Shown here: in pieces, positions 10,826 through 20,892 of the stretch
How the letters are laid out: the number at the start of each line of letters is the position of its first letter
Numbering within the stretch: the stretch's first letter is position 1
NCBI GenBank assembly: GCA_036186865.1
Contig: AP025057.1
Location: forward strand, 27,674,087-27,738,086
Direction of reading: 5' to 3'
From: Eustoma russellianum
Taxonomy: Eukaryota; Streptophyta; Magnoliopsida; Gentianales; Gentianaceae
DNA: 64,000 nucleotides
Translations under genes and position numbers: made by a program
Notes under the pieces: generated by a model
The model's database searches: none
Told to the model about the DNA's origin: nothing
The model's input: only the letters and a program-made list of their open reading frames with translations

Positions 10826-13216
10826 CTAATCATTAAATACTTCTAAAATGTTTTCAGAAGGTACTGAGAGAATCTCTTTCCCTTTTTCTAATTTATGAAC
10901 TCTCTCTTCTAATGTTAAATTATTCTGTTTTATTTCCTTAATTTCTTGTTTAAGATTATTAATCTCAATAATTAATTCTGAAATACTCACAGATTTTTCA
11001 TTTTTAAATCTTTGAGATCTTTGAGACATTTGTCTTTTTACTTCTGCTAACGTATAAGGTTCTGTATTTTGAGTCATTCTTATAGAAGACTCAGCTTCTC
11101 CCTTATTACTAATATAAGACTCAGCTTCTCCCTTATTACTAATATAAGATATAATTCTTTGTTTAATTTCAGAATCATCAATTAATTTTAATAAATCTAA
11201 AATATCATTTGTTAATACATTTAATTCTAAATCTTGAAATTGTGAAATAATTTGATATAATTGGTCTTCTTCTATATCAGAAGATTTTTCACATATTTCT
11301 CCTCTTTTACAAGGATCACATTCTTCATCTGAAGAATATACACTATCATTTTCAATTCTCATAACTTCTTCTGGATATTCAGAAGATTGATCTGACTCTA
11401 TTTCAGATTCTGAATTTAACAAAATATTTGACAGAATATCTTTTAATTTATTATCTTCTAGATTATTAATCTTTTTCTTTACCCAGCATGTTTTTGCCTT
11501 ATGACCTGGGCGTCCACATTTTCTACATATTATATAAGGTTTAAAAGACTTAGTATCTTTGCCATATTTTCTCTTGGCATTATCAACATTTTCTGTAAAT
11601 CTTTTTCTTTTTCTATCTTCTCTTTTCATTTTCCTTTTTTGAAACTTATTAGAAGATCTAATTTTCTTATGTTTTTTATCATTTTTCTCTAAACTATCTT
11701 CCATGCCAAATTGAGCACAGAATTGACCTAATTGTCTTTTCTCATTTAAAGAATGTCTTTTAATTTGTTGATTTAACTTTATTTCATTACATAAAGCTAA
11801 ACCTTCTTGTATACAAGTTCCTATTAACTTGCCATAAGTATATTTTTCATAATTTATACTTACCTCCCCTTTACGAAGATTCTTACGAACTCTTTCCGCA
11901 AATAAGGAAGGTAATCCATCAATAAATTTTGATTTCCAACGAGTACTATTAGACTCTGGAAGTTCCATTACTCTACTTAAAAACGTATCTTTATACCACC
12001 TAAATGAGGTCAGTGTTCTACATCTGAGATTCTGTAATAATGTTCTGATATTTTCAGAATTATCAGACCATCTTCCTGTAAAATGTTCTATTATGTTGAT
12101 TATTAAAGTATAAACTATATTCTCAGTTTGTACTCCATCTTCTATTTTTACATTACTTAATATTTCTGCCCTATTTTGGGCTGTAAGATAATTATCCCAC
12201 CAACCTTTCAATTGACCTGTAAATCCAGATATAAGCATATTTGCTACACCTTTATCAGTATTACCATTATTCTTACAAATAGTGCTATACATTAACATTC
12301 TATGAACAACATTATATATTTGTCGTTCTGTATATCCATCTATATTCCATTCATAGATAGATTTTCCATGATATGAATTATTAAATATATACTCTTGTTC
12401 CTCTATCAATACATCTTGAGGAGTAGGTCTAGGATAATAATACATCCTTTGTGTTGGTTTATCTGCAAATTTGTATTTAAGTTTATTTATTTCATCATCT
12501 ATTACCTTATGATGGTTTTCTTTATCACTCATCAATTCTTCAAACTCTTCATCAAGAGTACTTAATTTAAGATTTTTAAACTTAGTATCCAACATTTTCT
12601 CTAAATCAGTAGTAGATTTTAATTTAAAATCTTTTACCTCTGGTGGAGGTTGAATTGTAGGGATTGCTATTATATCTCTACTAGTACTAGTAACTTGTAC
12701 TCTTGTTTTTATTTCTTTAATATATGATAAGATCATATCCATTTTATTATCTATTGATTTTAATTGTTCACCTAATATTATTAAATATAAATTACTATAA
12801 TTTTGTTGTGTTAAAATCATATTTATATGAGCAACTGTAGTTTGAAGAGTATTATCCTCCAAAAGTTTTTGAAAAGCAGTAAAATGTCTAACTTCATTTT
12901 CTTTTCCTATTTGAAAAGATTGTTGTGGAGGGAAAACTGTATGTAATATTTTCCCATTTATAATATAATCTCTTTCTATAACAGAAATAAAACTATGTAT
13001 ATAATTGTTTAAAAACCAAGGTACAAAAGGTACTACTTGATTTTTTTCAGAGAGATCTTTATAATATTGTTCTTGAAAATATAATTTATCTTCTGTATTA
13101 AAATTACTAAAAAACCAATTCCTAAATGGTTTCCATTTAGATAAATTAAATTCTTCATTTATTTGTTTTCTTGCCAGAGATCCTGGACTAAAATCTATTT
13201 TCTGGTTTCTATTCAT
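10826..13216 (-). CDS. Viral coat protein with zinc knuckle and C-terminal coiled coil (copy A, intact)
   Basis: A 796-codon frame, the only uninterrupted CP in the window. The C-terminal half has a basic stretch followed by a CX2CX4HX4C zinc knuckle (C-R-K-C-G-R-P-G-H-K-A-K-T-C), the RNA-binding signature of caulimovirid coat proteins. It is followed by an acidic Ser-rich segment. A perfect 10-residue tandem repeat (SYISNKGEAE twice, DNA 11088-11147) comes next. The last 70 residues have heptad spacing of Leu and Ile and are predicted coiled coil. In CaMV a coiled-coil virion-associated protein is a separate gene, so this tail might do that job (inference). The ATG overlaps the MP stop as ATGA. 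The frame ends at TAG, and Pol continues in the same frame. Confidence 0.9.
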   Translation of the reverse strand: MNRNQKIDFSPGSLARKQINEEFNLSKWKPFRNWFFSNFNTEDKLYFQEQYYKDLSEKNQVVPFVPWFLNNYIHSFISVIERDYIINGKILHTVFPPQQSFQIGKENEVRHFTAFQKLLEDNTLQTTVAHINMILTQQNYSNLYLIILGEQLKSIDNKMDMILSYIKEIKTRVQVTSTSRDIIAIPTIQPPPEVKDFKLKSTTDLEKMLDTKFKNLKLSTLDEEFEELMSDKENHHKVIDDEINKLKYKFADKPTQRMYYYPRPTPQDVLIEEQEYIFNNSYHGKSIYEWNIDGYTERQIYNVVHRMLMYSTICKNNGNTDKGVANMLISGFTGQLKGWWDNYLTAQNRAEILSNVKIEDGVQTENIVYTLIINIIEHFTGRWSDNSENIRTLLQNLRCRTLTSFRWYKDTFLSRVMELPESNSTRWKSKFIDGLPSLFAERVRKNLRKGEVSINYEKYTYGKLIGTCIQEGLALCNEIKLNQQIKRHSLNEKRQLGQFCAQFGMEDSLEKNDKKHKKIRSSNKFQKRKMKREDRKRKRFTENVDNAKRKYGKDTKSFKPYIICRKCGRPGHKAKTCWVKKKINNLEDNKLKDILSNILLNSESEIESDQSSEYPEEVMRIENDSVYSSDEECDPCKRGEICEKSSDIEEDQLYQIISQFQDLELNVLTNDILDLLKLIDDSEIKQRIISYISNKGEAESYISNKGEAESSIRMTQNTEPYTLAEVKRQMSQRSQRFKNEKSVSISELIIEINNLKQEIKEIKQNNLTLEERVHKLEKGKEILSVPSENILEVFND
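11088..11147 (-). repeat. 30-bp in-frame tandem repeat in CP
   Basis: Two perfect 30-bp units encode SYISNKGEAE twice. The same pair is present in copies B, C (with changes) and D, so it predates integration. Confidence 0.9.
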
Positions 13217-14256
13217 ATTGAAAAGTTCATTTCAGATTCGGTTTTTTCCGGTTCTTGATTTTTATGAATTCCTTTAACTATATTAGTTTCATTAATCCTT
13301 ATTTCATCTATTGATGCAGGATATTCTTCTCTTATTTGAGAAGTTGAAGCTCTTGAAGGACTTATTACCTTATAATCGAGTGGAGATATGTAATGATGTG
13401 AAGATCTACTTCCTGAACTATTAGATCTTGTTCTATAATCTATTAGATTTTTGTTATCAAATTTTATTTGTACTATTCCTTCTTCAGACTGTATAATATT
13501 GATTGGATTATTATCCACATATGATTTTGAAGGAATCGATGCTTCCATTACCCAATTATCTGGAAATTCAATTTCTTCCCATTTAATTTTTCTCCTAGTA
13601 CTGATATTAGATTTACCAAAATTTGTTTCTATTATTATTGTTTCATTTATTGGTTTATCCATAATCCTACATTTAGGATTTAATGTAACCAATGGTTTAT
13701 AATATATTCTATAACAGACACATATCACTTCCGATCCTGGCTTGTAATCATAACCATGAGTTTTTATATTTAAAGTTAATGCATCACAAACATTAACATC
13801 TGATAAAGATAATCTTAAATTTGGATATATATTAAAATATACTGGACCATGAGCCAGTGATGATTGTATTATACCAATCAATGATTTTTTCCAATTATTA
13901 TTTCTAGCATCTCTTAAAGCTGCTAAAAAACTTTCTGGCAAACCTTCTAATGTTAAAGGTTTAAAAGCTACTTGAACTAGGCCAATATGAATAAATCTAT
14001 AATTAGATTTATATCTACATAATTCTTTATCATTAAGTAATTTTATTATCATATCATCTTTATTAATAGATATAGTTGATTCAGTAGTTTTAACTACCTG
14101 TTTCAACCCTAACTTCTCAAAAGTTCCTAATTGATAAACTATTTTATAGTCTACCTTAGGGATTGTTCATTTATTAAGTAAATCTATATTATGAGGAATA
14201 TTATATTCTTCTTCAATACTGTTTTTAACAGTATCTTCATTCTTGATTATATTCAT
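13213..14256 (-). pseudogene. Viral movement protein, copy A, early nonsense codon
   Basis: This is the copy A counterpart of the intact movement protein in copy C (19849-20892). A TGG to TGA change (14167-14169) stops translation at codon 30. The remaining frame (13213-14106) stays open and keeps the 30K-superfamily core, including the LAHGPVYFNIYP region. It has no AUG near its beginning. Copy D has the same TGA at the same codon, so the change was inherited by both. The stop codon overlaps the CP start (ATGA). Confidence 0.88.
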
Positions 14257-14304
14257 CAAGAGAATATGTGTTGAACTTTACCATATATCTAACCATTATC
14301 CATG

Positions 14305-14316
14305 GCTCTGATACCA
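14305..14316 (-). other. Minus-strand primer binding site, copy A/B boundary
   Basis: On the minus strand this reads TGGTATCAGAGC, complementary to initiator tRNA-Met. It marks position 1 of the viral genome by convention. The MP start lies 60 bases downstream. Confidence 0.88.
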
Positions 14317-14330
14317 ATTATTGAAACCCA

Positions 14331-15252
14331 GAACATAAAATAACATAAAATAAAAAAGACAAAGAACAAAGATAAAAACCAAGACAAGAATAAAACAAAA
14401 CAATCTTCATCGTACTGGAAACTTCATTTAGGGTCTTAGGTAAATTTTACACAAATTAAATCTGGCTATGAATCTTATTATAATTCTCAGTACGCAGTCT
14501 CGCCCTTAACACGCCTTTATCCATTCGGCTAAAACGGGCTCCCGCAATTTCGAGAGATTATAATAAACTCAGCCTGACTTAATAGTAACCTTTCCCAAAT
14601 AGAATGAATTTCCTCGGTATAATAAAGATTTTTTTTTGAACATAAAATAACATAAAATAACAAAGACAAAGAACAAAGATAAAAACCAAGACAAGAATAA
14701 AACGAAACAATCTTCATCGTACTGGAAACTTCATTTAGGGTCTTAGGTAAATTTTACAAAAATTAAATCTGGCTATGAATCTTATTATAATTCTCAGTAC
14801 GCAGTCTCGCCCTTAACACGCCTTTATCCATTCGGCTAAAACGGGCTCCCGCAATTTCGAGAGATTATAATAAACTCAGCCTGACTTAATAGTAACCTTT
14901 CCCAAATAGAATGAATTTCCTCAGTATAATAAAGATTTTTTTTTTGCACATAAAATAACATAAAATAACAAAGACAAAGAACAAAGATAAAAACCAAGAC
15001 AAGAATAAAACGAAACAATCTTCATCGTACTGGAAACTTCATTTAGGGTCTTAGGTAAATTTTACACAAATTAAATCTGGCTATGAATCTTATTATAATT
15101 CTCAGTACGCAGTCTCGCCCTTAACACGCCTTTATCCATTCGGCTAAAACGGGCTCCCGCAATTTCGAGAGATTATAATAAACCCAGCCTGACTTAATAG
15201 TAACCTTTCCCAAATAGAATGAATTTCCTCAGTATAATAAAGATTTTTTTTT
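14331..15252 (-). repeat. Viral leader triplicated in tandem
   Basis: Three nearly identical units of 307-308 bp start at 14331, 14638 and 14946. Each covers the leader from the poly-A tract (poly-T on the plus strand) to just upstream of the primer site. Units differ by single bases. The D/E array has only one unit, so the expansion is specific to this array or was lost elsewhere. The joins lie at the A tract, which suggests slippage or template switching. Confidence 0.9.
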
Positions 15253-15533
15253 ACCGATCAATCATCCATCACAAAGTTGACAAATCCAGACATCTCGGAA
15301 GGGATTAAGGGTATAAACTCACTGGCACACTTATGATGTTCATGATCGTCATATCTTACCATATCAAATAAATTAGATATACAGCATAGTTCAACACAGA
15401 GATGTTTAGCCTTCCATTAGGCTAAGAAGATTAAGAACAAAATACAAGTAAGAAGAAAGAGAGATTACCTCAAAAATGAAAAACTGGAAGATTGCAAGCT
15501 ATTAACAGCTATATGCGAACAAACTTGGAGATT

Positions 15534-15614
15534 TTTATTACAAAAGAAAGTGTTTACAAGAGAGTGTTTTTCCCAAAGCTTGCCCTCTGTAATGTAGAAT
15601 GGCTTCCTTATATA
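15534..15614 (-). promoter_or_regulatory. Copy B 35S-like promoter driving copy A
   Basis: The TATATAA box on the minus strand (15608-15614) is followed by AATAAA (15534-15539). Transcription from here would run through the triplicated leader, the primer site and all copy A genes, and could end at the copy A signal near 7242. Such a transcript would be terminally redundant, like a viral pregenomic RNA. Confidence 0.72.
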
Positions 15615-15808
15615 GACAACCTTCCGGATTTGAAATGCTAGTCTAAACTAAATTACAAATGAAATTCAAATGAAATTTACATAAATTCACATGAAATTTA
15701 AATTTACAATAATGGCCAGTATAATGCCAAAAACCCAAGGAATCTTCCTTTTGCATAAGTCTTCATGGTGGGCCAATATGTCTGCCATGTTGTCTCTTTA
15801 ATTCAGAT

Positions 15809-17182
15809 CTAGCCGATTTCTCTGTTAATTTGTTGATGAATATTATCAATCATCCTCTGAACTTGTTCTTCATCCAGATCATCTAAATCTTGAGATTCTC
15901 CAGCTAATATGTCCTTTCCAGTCATAGATATATCTGAGCTGGAATCATTCATTTCATCTTTTTGAAGATTTCGTATAAGATCTTTCTTAATTTCTTCAAA
16001 ATATGAAGATATCATCTCTTCTTTTGATAAGACTCCTTTAACCATCTTCATTTTTTGCATTATTTGCTGAAAAGGGCTCATATGATCTCTGTGCTCCTCC
16101 ATTTGAGCATTATATTTAATTAAAACTTCTTGGATATGATCAAGTGTTTGTTGTCCTTCAACAACTCCTTCTTCATTCTTCTGGGTCATTTTCTTCCAGA
16201 ATTTTGTATAAAAAATTCTTTTTAGTGCTGGAATATTCTGTGGAGTATAACCCACTCTGACTTCCCATTTCCAAATCCATGGAATTCCAAATTCCATAAA
16301 GAAATGCAAAGTATTCATGCCTGTTATTAAACTTTTATTGTTCTGAGCTTCTATAAGAGCTGGCGAAACTTCAATCCATTGAGCATATAAACTCTTGTAT
16401 GGTTCTGGTAAAATATTAATTGATGGACCATATGATGCCCACCATTGATATAACCAATTTGGAATTTCTTGTTTATAAACTTCAGGACATATCCTGAAAA
16501 ACCAAGAATGTTTCTTCTTTGGGTTTTCATATAAGAAAGCCCTGTGAAATGCGTCAACATAATCCCAGTAATTATATTTAACTGGAATGTTTGTTTCAGG
16601 ATATATAAACTCCTTTTCTTTTAGAGTAGATATTCCCCAAGATTCAGCAGTTATTACTTGCTTGACTATTACTTTACTAAAATTATACACAGTAGCATTT
16701 CCTGTTGTAAAATGGGTAATTTCACAAGATTCTGTGACTTTGAGTATAGGCTCATAATAATTTCTGTTTTTATAAAAAGGTGCAGTGTATGACACTGTAT
16801 CCAAATACCTCTGTAATATAATCCAGGGCTGATCTTTCCATTTAAGATCTTTTTGCTCTAAAAGTAAAATACTTTCAGTATATGAACTTTGATCATAGAC
16901 CTCATCAATTTCTTCAGTTACCATTGTAACATAGGAAGGCCTATTATCTTCCTTTTTCTGAGAAGCTTTATAAGCTAAAAATTCTTTGTATAATTTTTCA
17001 TCATCTTTTTGAGTATTACTCGAAGATGAAGATGCAATATTTGCAGAAACCAGTCTTTCTTGACCAATTTGGCCAAGTAATTCACCACCTCTTCCTCCTC
17101 TATTAGAGTAGGTTCCTCGTCCCCTCCTATTAGAGGGACTTCCTCTGCCCCATTGGGACATTCCTGCAAAAATATCATTCAT
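15809..17182 (-). CDS. Viral ORF4 (RGG-box protein of unknown function), copy B, intact
   Basis: A 457-codon frame. I place the start at the ATG that overlaps the Pol stop (ATGAATGA), giving MNDIFAGMSQWGRG. The frame is also open further upstream inside Pol, but that part is a shadow. Residues 9-35 are rich in Gly and Arg with RGG/RGR repeats, typical of RNA-binding tails. Residues from about 95 to 330 form a Trp- and Tyr-rich region with WLYQWWASYGPS. The C-terminal part is charged, with a probable coiled coil and an acidic end. Position and size fit ORF2 of florendoviruses or the transactivator of caulimoviruses, but I see no decisive motif for either. Confidence 0.8.
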   Translation of the reverse strand: MNDIFAGMSQWGRGSPSNRRGRGTYSNRGGRGGELLGQIGQERLVSANIASSSSSNTQKDDEKLYKEFLAYKASQKKEDNRPSYVTMVTEEIDEVYDQSSYTESILLLEQKDLKWKDQPWIILQRYLDTVSYTAPFYKNRNYYEPILKVTESCEITHFTTGNATVYNFSKVIVKQVITAESWGISTLKEKEFIYPETNIPVKYNYWDYVDAFHRAFLYENPKKKHSWFFRICPEVYKQEIPNWLYQWWASYGPSINILPEPYKSLYAQWIEVSPALIEAQNNKSLITGMNTLHFFMEFGIPWIWKWEVRVGYTPQNIPALKRIFYTKFWKKMTQKNEEGVVEGQQTLDHIQEVLIKYNAQMEEHRDHMSPFQQIMQKMKMVKGVLSKEEMISSYFEEIKKDLIRNLQKDEMNDSSSDISMTGKDILAGESQDLDDLDEEQVQRMIDNIHQQINREIG

Positions 17183-19130
17183 TAATATATTCTCTAGTAA
17201 GGAAATCAGGAAGACTATTATCTGTTCCTTTTTTGTATTGAATTTCAAAGTCAAATGGCGCCATATGAGCTTGCCATCTTGCAAACATCTGCTTGGATAC
17301 ATCATGCTTGAAATCTTTATTAAACATATATTTTGCAGCTTGACAATCAGTTCTTATAATAAACTTTTGATTATATAAATCATCTTGAAATTTAAGAATA
17401 CATTTAACAATAGCAAGAATTTCTTTTGCTATAGTAGCATAATTCTTTTGACTATTATTCCATTTTCCCGAATAAAACCTAATCAAATATTCTTGATTAT
17501 CTATTGGTGAAACTTGTTTTAATATACCTCCATATCCTATATCTGAGGCATCTGTTTCTATAATCTTTTCCCAATTTGGGTTTGCTAACATTAAGCAAGG
17601 CAAATGAGTTACCTTTTGTTTAATTACCTGGACTGCTTTAGTATGATCTTCAGTCCATGGTTTAACATTTTTCTTCAACCTGTCATATAAGATTGCAGTA
17701 TCTTATGCCAAATACTTATAATAAGGAGAAATATAATTTAAACTTTCCAGAAATCTCTGTAATTGGGTTTTATCTAGAATAGTATCTGGAAATTTAGAAG
17801 CAAATTCAATACTTCTATTAATTGGAATAATTTTTCCTTTTTCTATATTATGACCTAAAAATCTGATTTTTGTTTGAAATAATAATATTTTTGGTCTAGA
17901 AATAACTAAACCATTTTGAATAATTATTTTCTTGAAAATATTCAAGTGTTTAAAATGTGTTTCAATGGTTTTTGAAAATACAAGAATATCATCTATATAT
18001 ACAATAATAAAATCACTATATGGAATGAAAATATCATTCATAATATTCTGGAATTCAGAAGGTGCATTTTTTAATCCAAAAGGCATTACATTCCATTCAT
18101 AATGTCCTATTGGTACTGTAAATGCAGTTTTGTATCTATCAGATTCATTTATTTGAATCTGCCAATATCCTGATTTTAAATCAAATTTAGAAAATATTAA
18201 TGCCTCATTTAACCTATCCAATAAATCTTTTTTATTAGGTATAGGATACCTAATCCATTTCAATACCTTATTCAAAGGTTTATAATTTATTACTAATCTA
18301 GGGACTCCACGTTCCTGTTCAGAATGTTTATTAACATAAAATGCAGTACATGACCAAGGGGATTTAGATGGCTTAATCAATTTCTTTTCTATTAAAGAAG
18401 ATATTTCTTTTTTACATAATTCTAGATATTCAGAATTCATTTGACAAGGTCTAGCCTTTGTCGGAATTCTTCTGTCATCAAAATCTTCTTCATATGGAAG
18501 AGATACTATATGTTTCTTTCTATCCCAGAAAGCATTAGGATGGTCATTACATATTTTCAATGAAAACTCATTCTGTATTATTTTAATCTTATCCTGTAAT
18601 TTAGGATTTTGTAATTTTTCTTCTATAGTTAATATTGTAATTTCTTGTTGTAAGAAATTAATTTGATTTTCTTTTGCTTTTACAGATTCTGTAAAATTAT
18701 TTATAAATCTAGTTAAAGGTTCTGTTATGAATTGAAAAGTAATTTCTTTTCCTTTGAAATTTCCTATAAACCCTTTTTTATCAATATTTTTGATAGGAAA
18801 TAATTTTTGTAAGAATGGTGTTCCAAGTATCACTTGGTTAGTAATATTCTTTACTAATAAAAAACTAACAGGAATACATACATAATCTTTACAAATGTAA
18901 GCCTGTGGAAGCTTATAATTTATTTGCATTTTCTGCCCATTCGCAGAACTTAATGAATGAGTAGTTTTTTGAAAATACCTAGTAGGTATTAATCCTTCTT
19001 GAATACAATTGAGATCTGCACCACTATCAACTAGTGCTACCAATTCTTTACAAAATTTATCATCAATTAACAAATTAATCTTCACATACCATTTCTGTGA
19101 AGTAACAATTTCTAATATAGATAAATATTT
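17175..19130 (-). pseudogene. Viral Pol, copy B, one nonsense codon
   Basis: Same domain order as copy A: protease D-S-G, RT with YIDDILVFS, RNase H. A GAA to TAA change at 17703-17705 cuts the frame between the RT connection and RNase H, leaving an open 460-codon front part and a 167-codon RNase H part. The upstream end adjoins the CP amber codon as in copy A. All other catalytic motifs are preserved. Confidence 0.88.
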
Positions 19131-19584
19131 CTAATCATTAAATACTTCTAAAATGTTTTCAGAAGGTACTGAGAGAATCTCTTTCCCTTTTTCTAATTTA
19201 TGAACTCTCTCTTCTAATGTTAAATTATTCTGTTTTATTTCCTTAATTTCTTGTTTAAGATTATTAATCTCAATAATTAATTCTGAAATACTCACAGATT
19301 TTTCATTTTTAAATCTTTGAGATCTTTGAGACATTTGTCTTTTTACTTCTGCTAACGTATAAGGTTCTGTATTTTGAGTCATTCTTATAGAAGACTCAGC
19401 TTCTCCCTTATTACTAATATAAGACTCAGCTTCTCCCTTATTACTAATATAAGATATAATTCTTTGTTTAATTTCAGAATCATCAATTAATTTTAATAAA
19501 TCTAAAATATCATTTGTTAATACATTTAATTCTAAATCTTGAAATTGTGAAATAATTTGATATAATTGGTCTTCTTCTATATCA
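19131..19584 (-). pseudogene. Viral coat protein, copy B, C-terminal fragment
   Basis: Only the last 150 codons remain: part of the region after the zinc knuckle, the doubled SYISNKGEAE repeat and the coiled coil, ending in the shared TAG. The 5' part is missing because the copy is cut at 19584, where the inverted copy C begins. Confidence 0.88.
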
Positions 19585-19788
19585 ATAAAGGCGTGTTAAG
19601 GGCGAGACTGCGTACTGAGAATTATAATAAGATTCATAGCCAGATTTAATTTGTGTAAAATTTACCTAAGACCCTAAATGAAGTTTCCAGTACGATGAAG
19701 ATTGTTTTGTTTTATTCTTGTCTTGGTTTTTATCTTTGTTCTTTGTCTTTTTTATTTTATGTTATTTTATGTTCTGGGTTTCAATAAT
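19585..19788 (+). other. Partial viral leader at the start of copy C
   Basis: Plus-sense leader from inside the GATAAAGGCG region up to the primer site. It has no TATA box, and the sequence upstream is copy B in the opposite orientation. Copy C genes therefore have no viral promoter in front of them. Confidence 0.85.
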
Positions 19789-19800
19789 TGGTATCAGAGC
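19789..19800 (+). other. Minus-strand primer binding site, copy C
   Basis: TGGTATCAGAGC followed by CATGG, complementary to initiator tRNA-Met. It sits 60 bases before the MP start. Confidence 0.9.
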
Positions 19801-19848
19801 CATGGATAATGGTTAGATATATGGTAAAGTTCAACACATATTCTCTTG

Positions 19849-20892
19849 ATGAATATAATCAAGAATGAAGATACTGTTAAAAACAGTATTGAAGAAGAAT
19901 ATAATATTCCTCATAATGTAGATTTACTTAATAAATGGACAATCCCTAAGGTAGACTATAAAATAGTTTATCAATTAGGAACTTTTGAGAAGTTAGGGTT
20001 GAAACAGGTAGTTAAAACTACTGAATCAACTATATCTATTAATAAAGATGATATGATAATAAAATTACTTAATGATAAAGAATTATGTAGATATAAATCT
20101 AATTATAGATTTATTCATATTGGCCTAGTTCAAGTAGCTTTTAAACCTTTAACATTAGAAGGTTTGCCAGAAAGTTTTTTAGCAGCTTTAAGAGATGCTA
20201 GAAATAATAATTGGAAAAAATCATTGATTGGTATAATACAATCATCACTGGCTCATGGTCCAGTATATTTTAATATATATCCAAATTTAAGATTATCTTT
20301 ATCAGATGTTAATGTTTGTGATGCATTAAATTTAAATATAAAAACTCATGGTTATGATTACAAGCCAGGATCGGAAGTGATATGTGTCTGTTATAGAATA
20401 TATTATAAACCATTGGTTACATTAAATCCTAAATGTAGGATTATGGAGAAACCAATAAATGAAACAATAATAATAGAAACAAATTTTGGTAAATCTAATA
20501 TCAGTACTAGGAGAAAAATTAAATGGGAAGAAATTGAATTTCCAGATAATTGGGTAATGGAAGCATCGATTCCTTCAAAATCATATGTGGATAATAATCC
20601 AATCAATATTATACAGTCTGAAGAAGGAATAGTACAAATAAAATTTGATAACAAAAATCTAATAGATTATAGAACAAGATCTAATAGTTCAGGAAGTAGA
20701 TCTTCACATCATTACATATCTCCACTCGATTATAAGGTAATAAGTCCTTCAAGAGCTTCAACTTCTCAAATAAGAGAAGAATATCCTGCATCAATAGATG
20801 AAATAAGGATTAATGAAACTAATATAGTTAAAGGAATTCATAAAAATCAAGAACCGGAAATAACCGAACCTGAAATGAACTTTTCAATATGA
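19849..20892 (+). CDS. Viral movement protein (30K superfamily), copy C, intact
   Basis: A 347-codon frame starting MNIIKNEDTV. The only copy without the early stop. Residues 90-190 match the caulimovirid branch of the 30K movement proteins: LAHGPVYFNIYPNLRLSL followed by the DVNVCDAL region. These proteins modify plasmodesmata so virus can pass between cells. The C-terminal third is Ser-rich and probably disordered. An upstream in-frame TTG is not needed as start. The stop overlaps the CP ATG (ATGA), a layout suited to termination-reinitiation. Differences from A and D include Glu for Asp and Asn for Thr at single positions. No promoter lies upstream in this orientation. Confidence 0.88.
   Translation: MNIIKNEDTVKNSIEEEYNIPHNVDLLNKWTIPKVDYKIVYQLGTFEKLGLKQVVKTTESTISINKDDMIIKLLNDKELCRYKSNYRFIHIGLVQVAFKPLTLEGLPESFLAALRDARNNNWKKSLIGIIQSSLAHGPVYFNIYPNLRLSLSDVNVCDALNLNIKTHGYDYKPGSEVICVCYRIYYKPLVTLNPKCRIMEKPINETIIIETNFGKSNISTRRKIKWEEIEFPDNWVMEASIPSKSYVDNNPINIIQSEEGIVQIKFDNKNLIDYRTRSNSSGSRSSHHYISPLDYKVISPSRASTSQIREEYPASIDEIRINETNIVKGIHKNQEPEITEPEMNFSI

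Noticed and set aside
13451..13702. 83-codon open frame opposite MP, seen in copies A, C and D
   Set aside because: It lies antisense to conserved MP codons and its conservation follows from MP identity. No start context or homology.
14529..15018. Short open frames of about 60 codons in the leader repeats
   Set aside because: They repeat only because the leader is triplicated and have no domain; leader short ORFs are common in these viruses.
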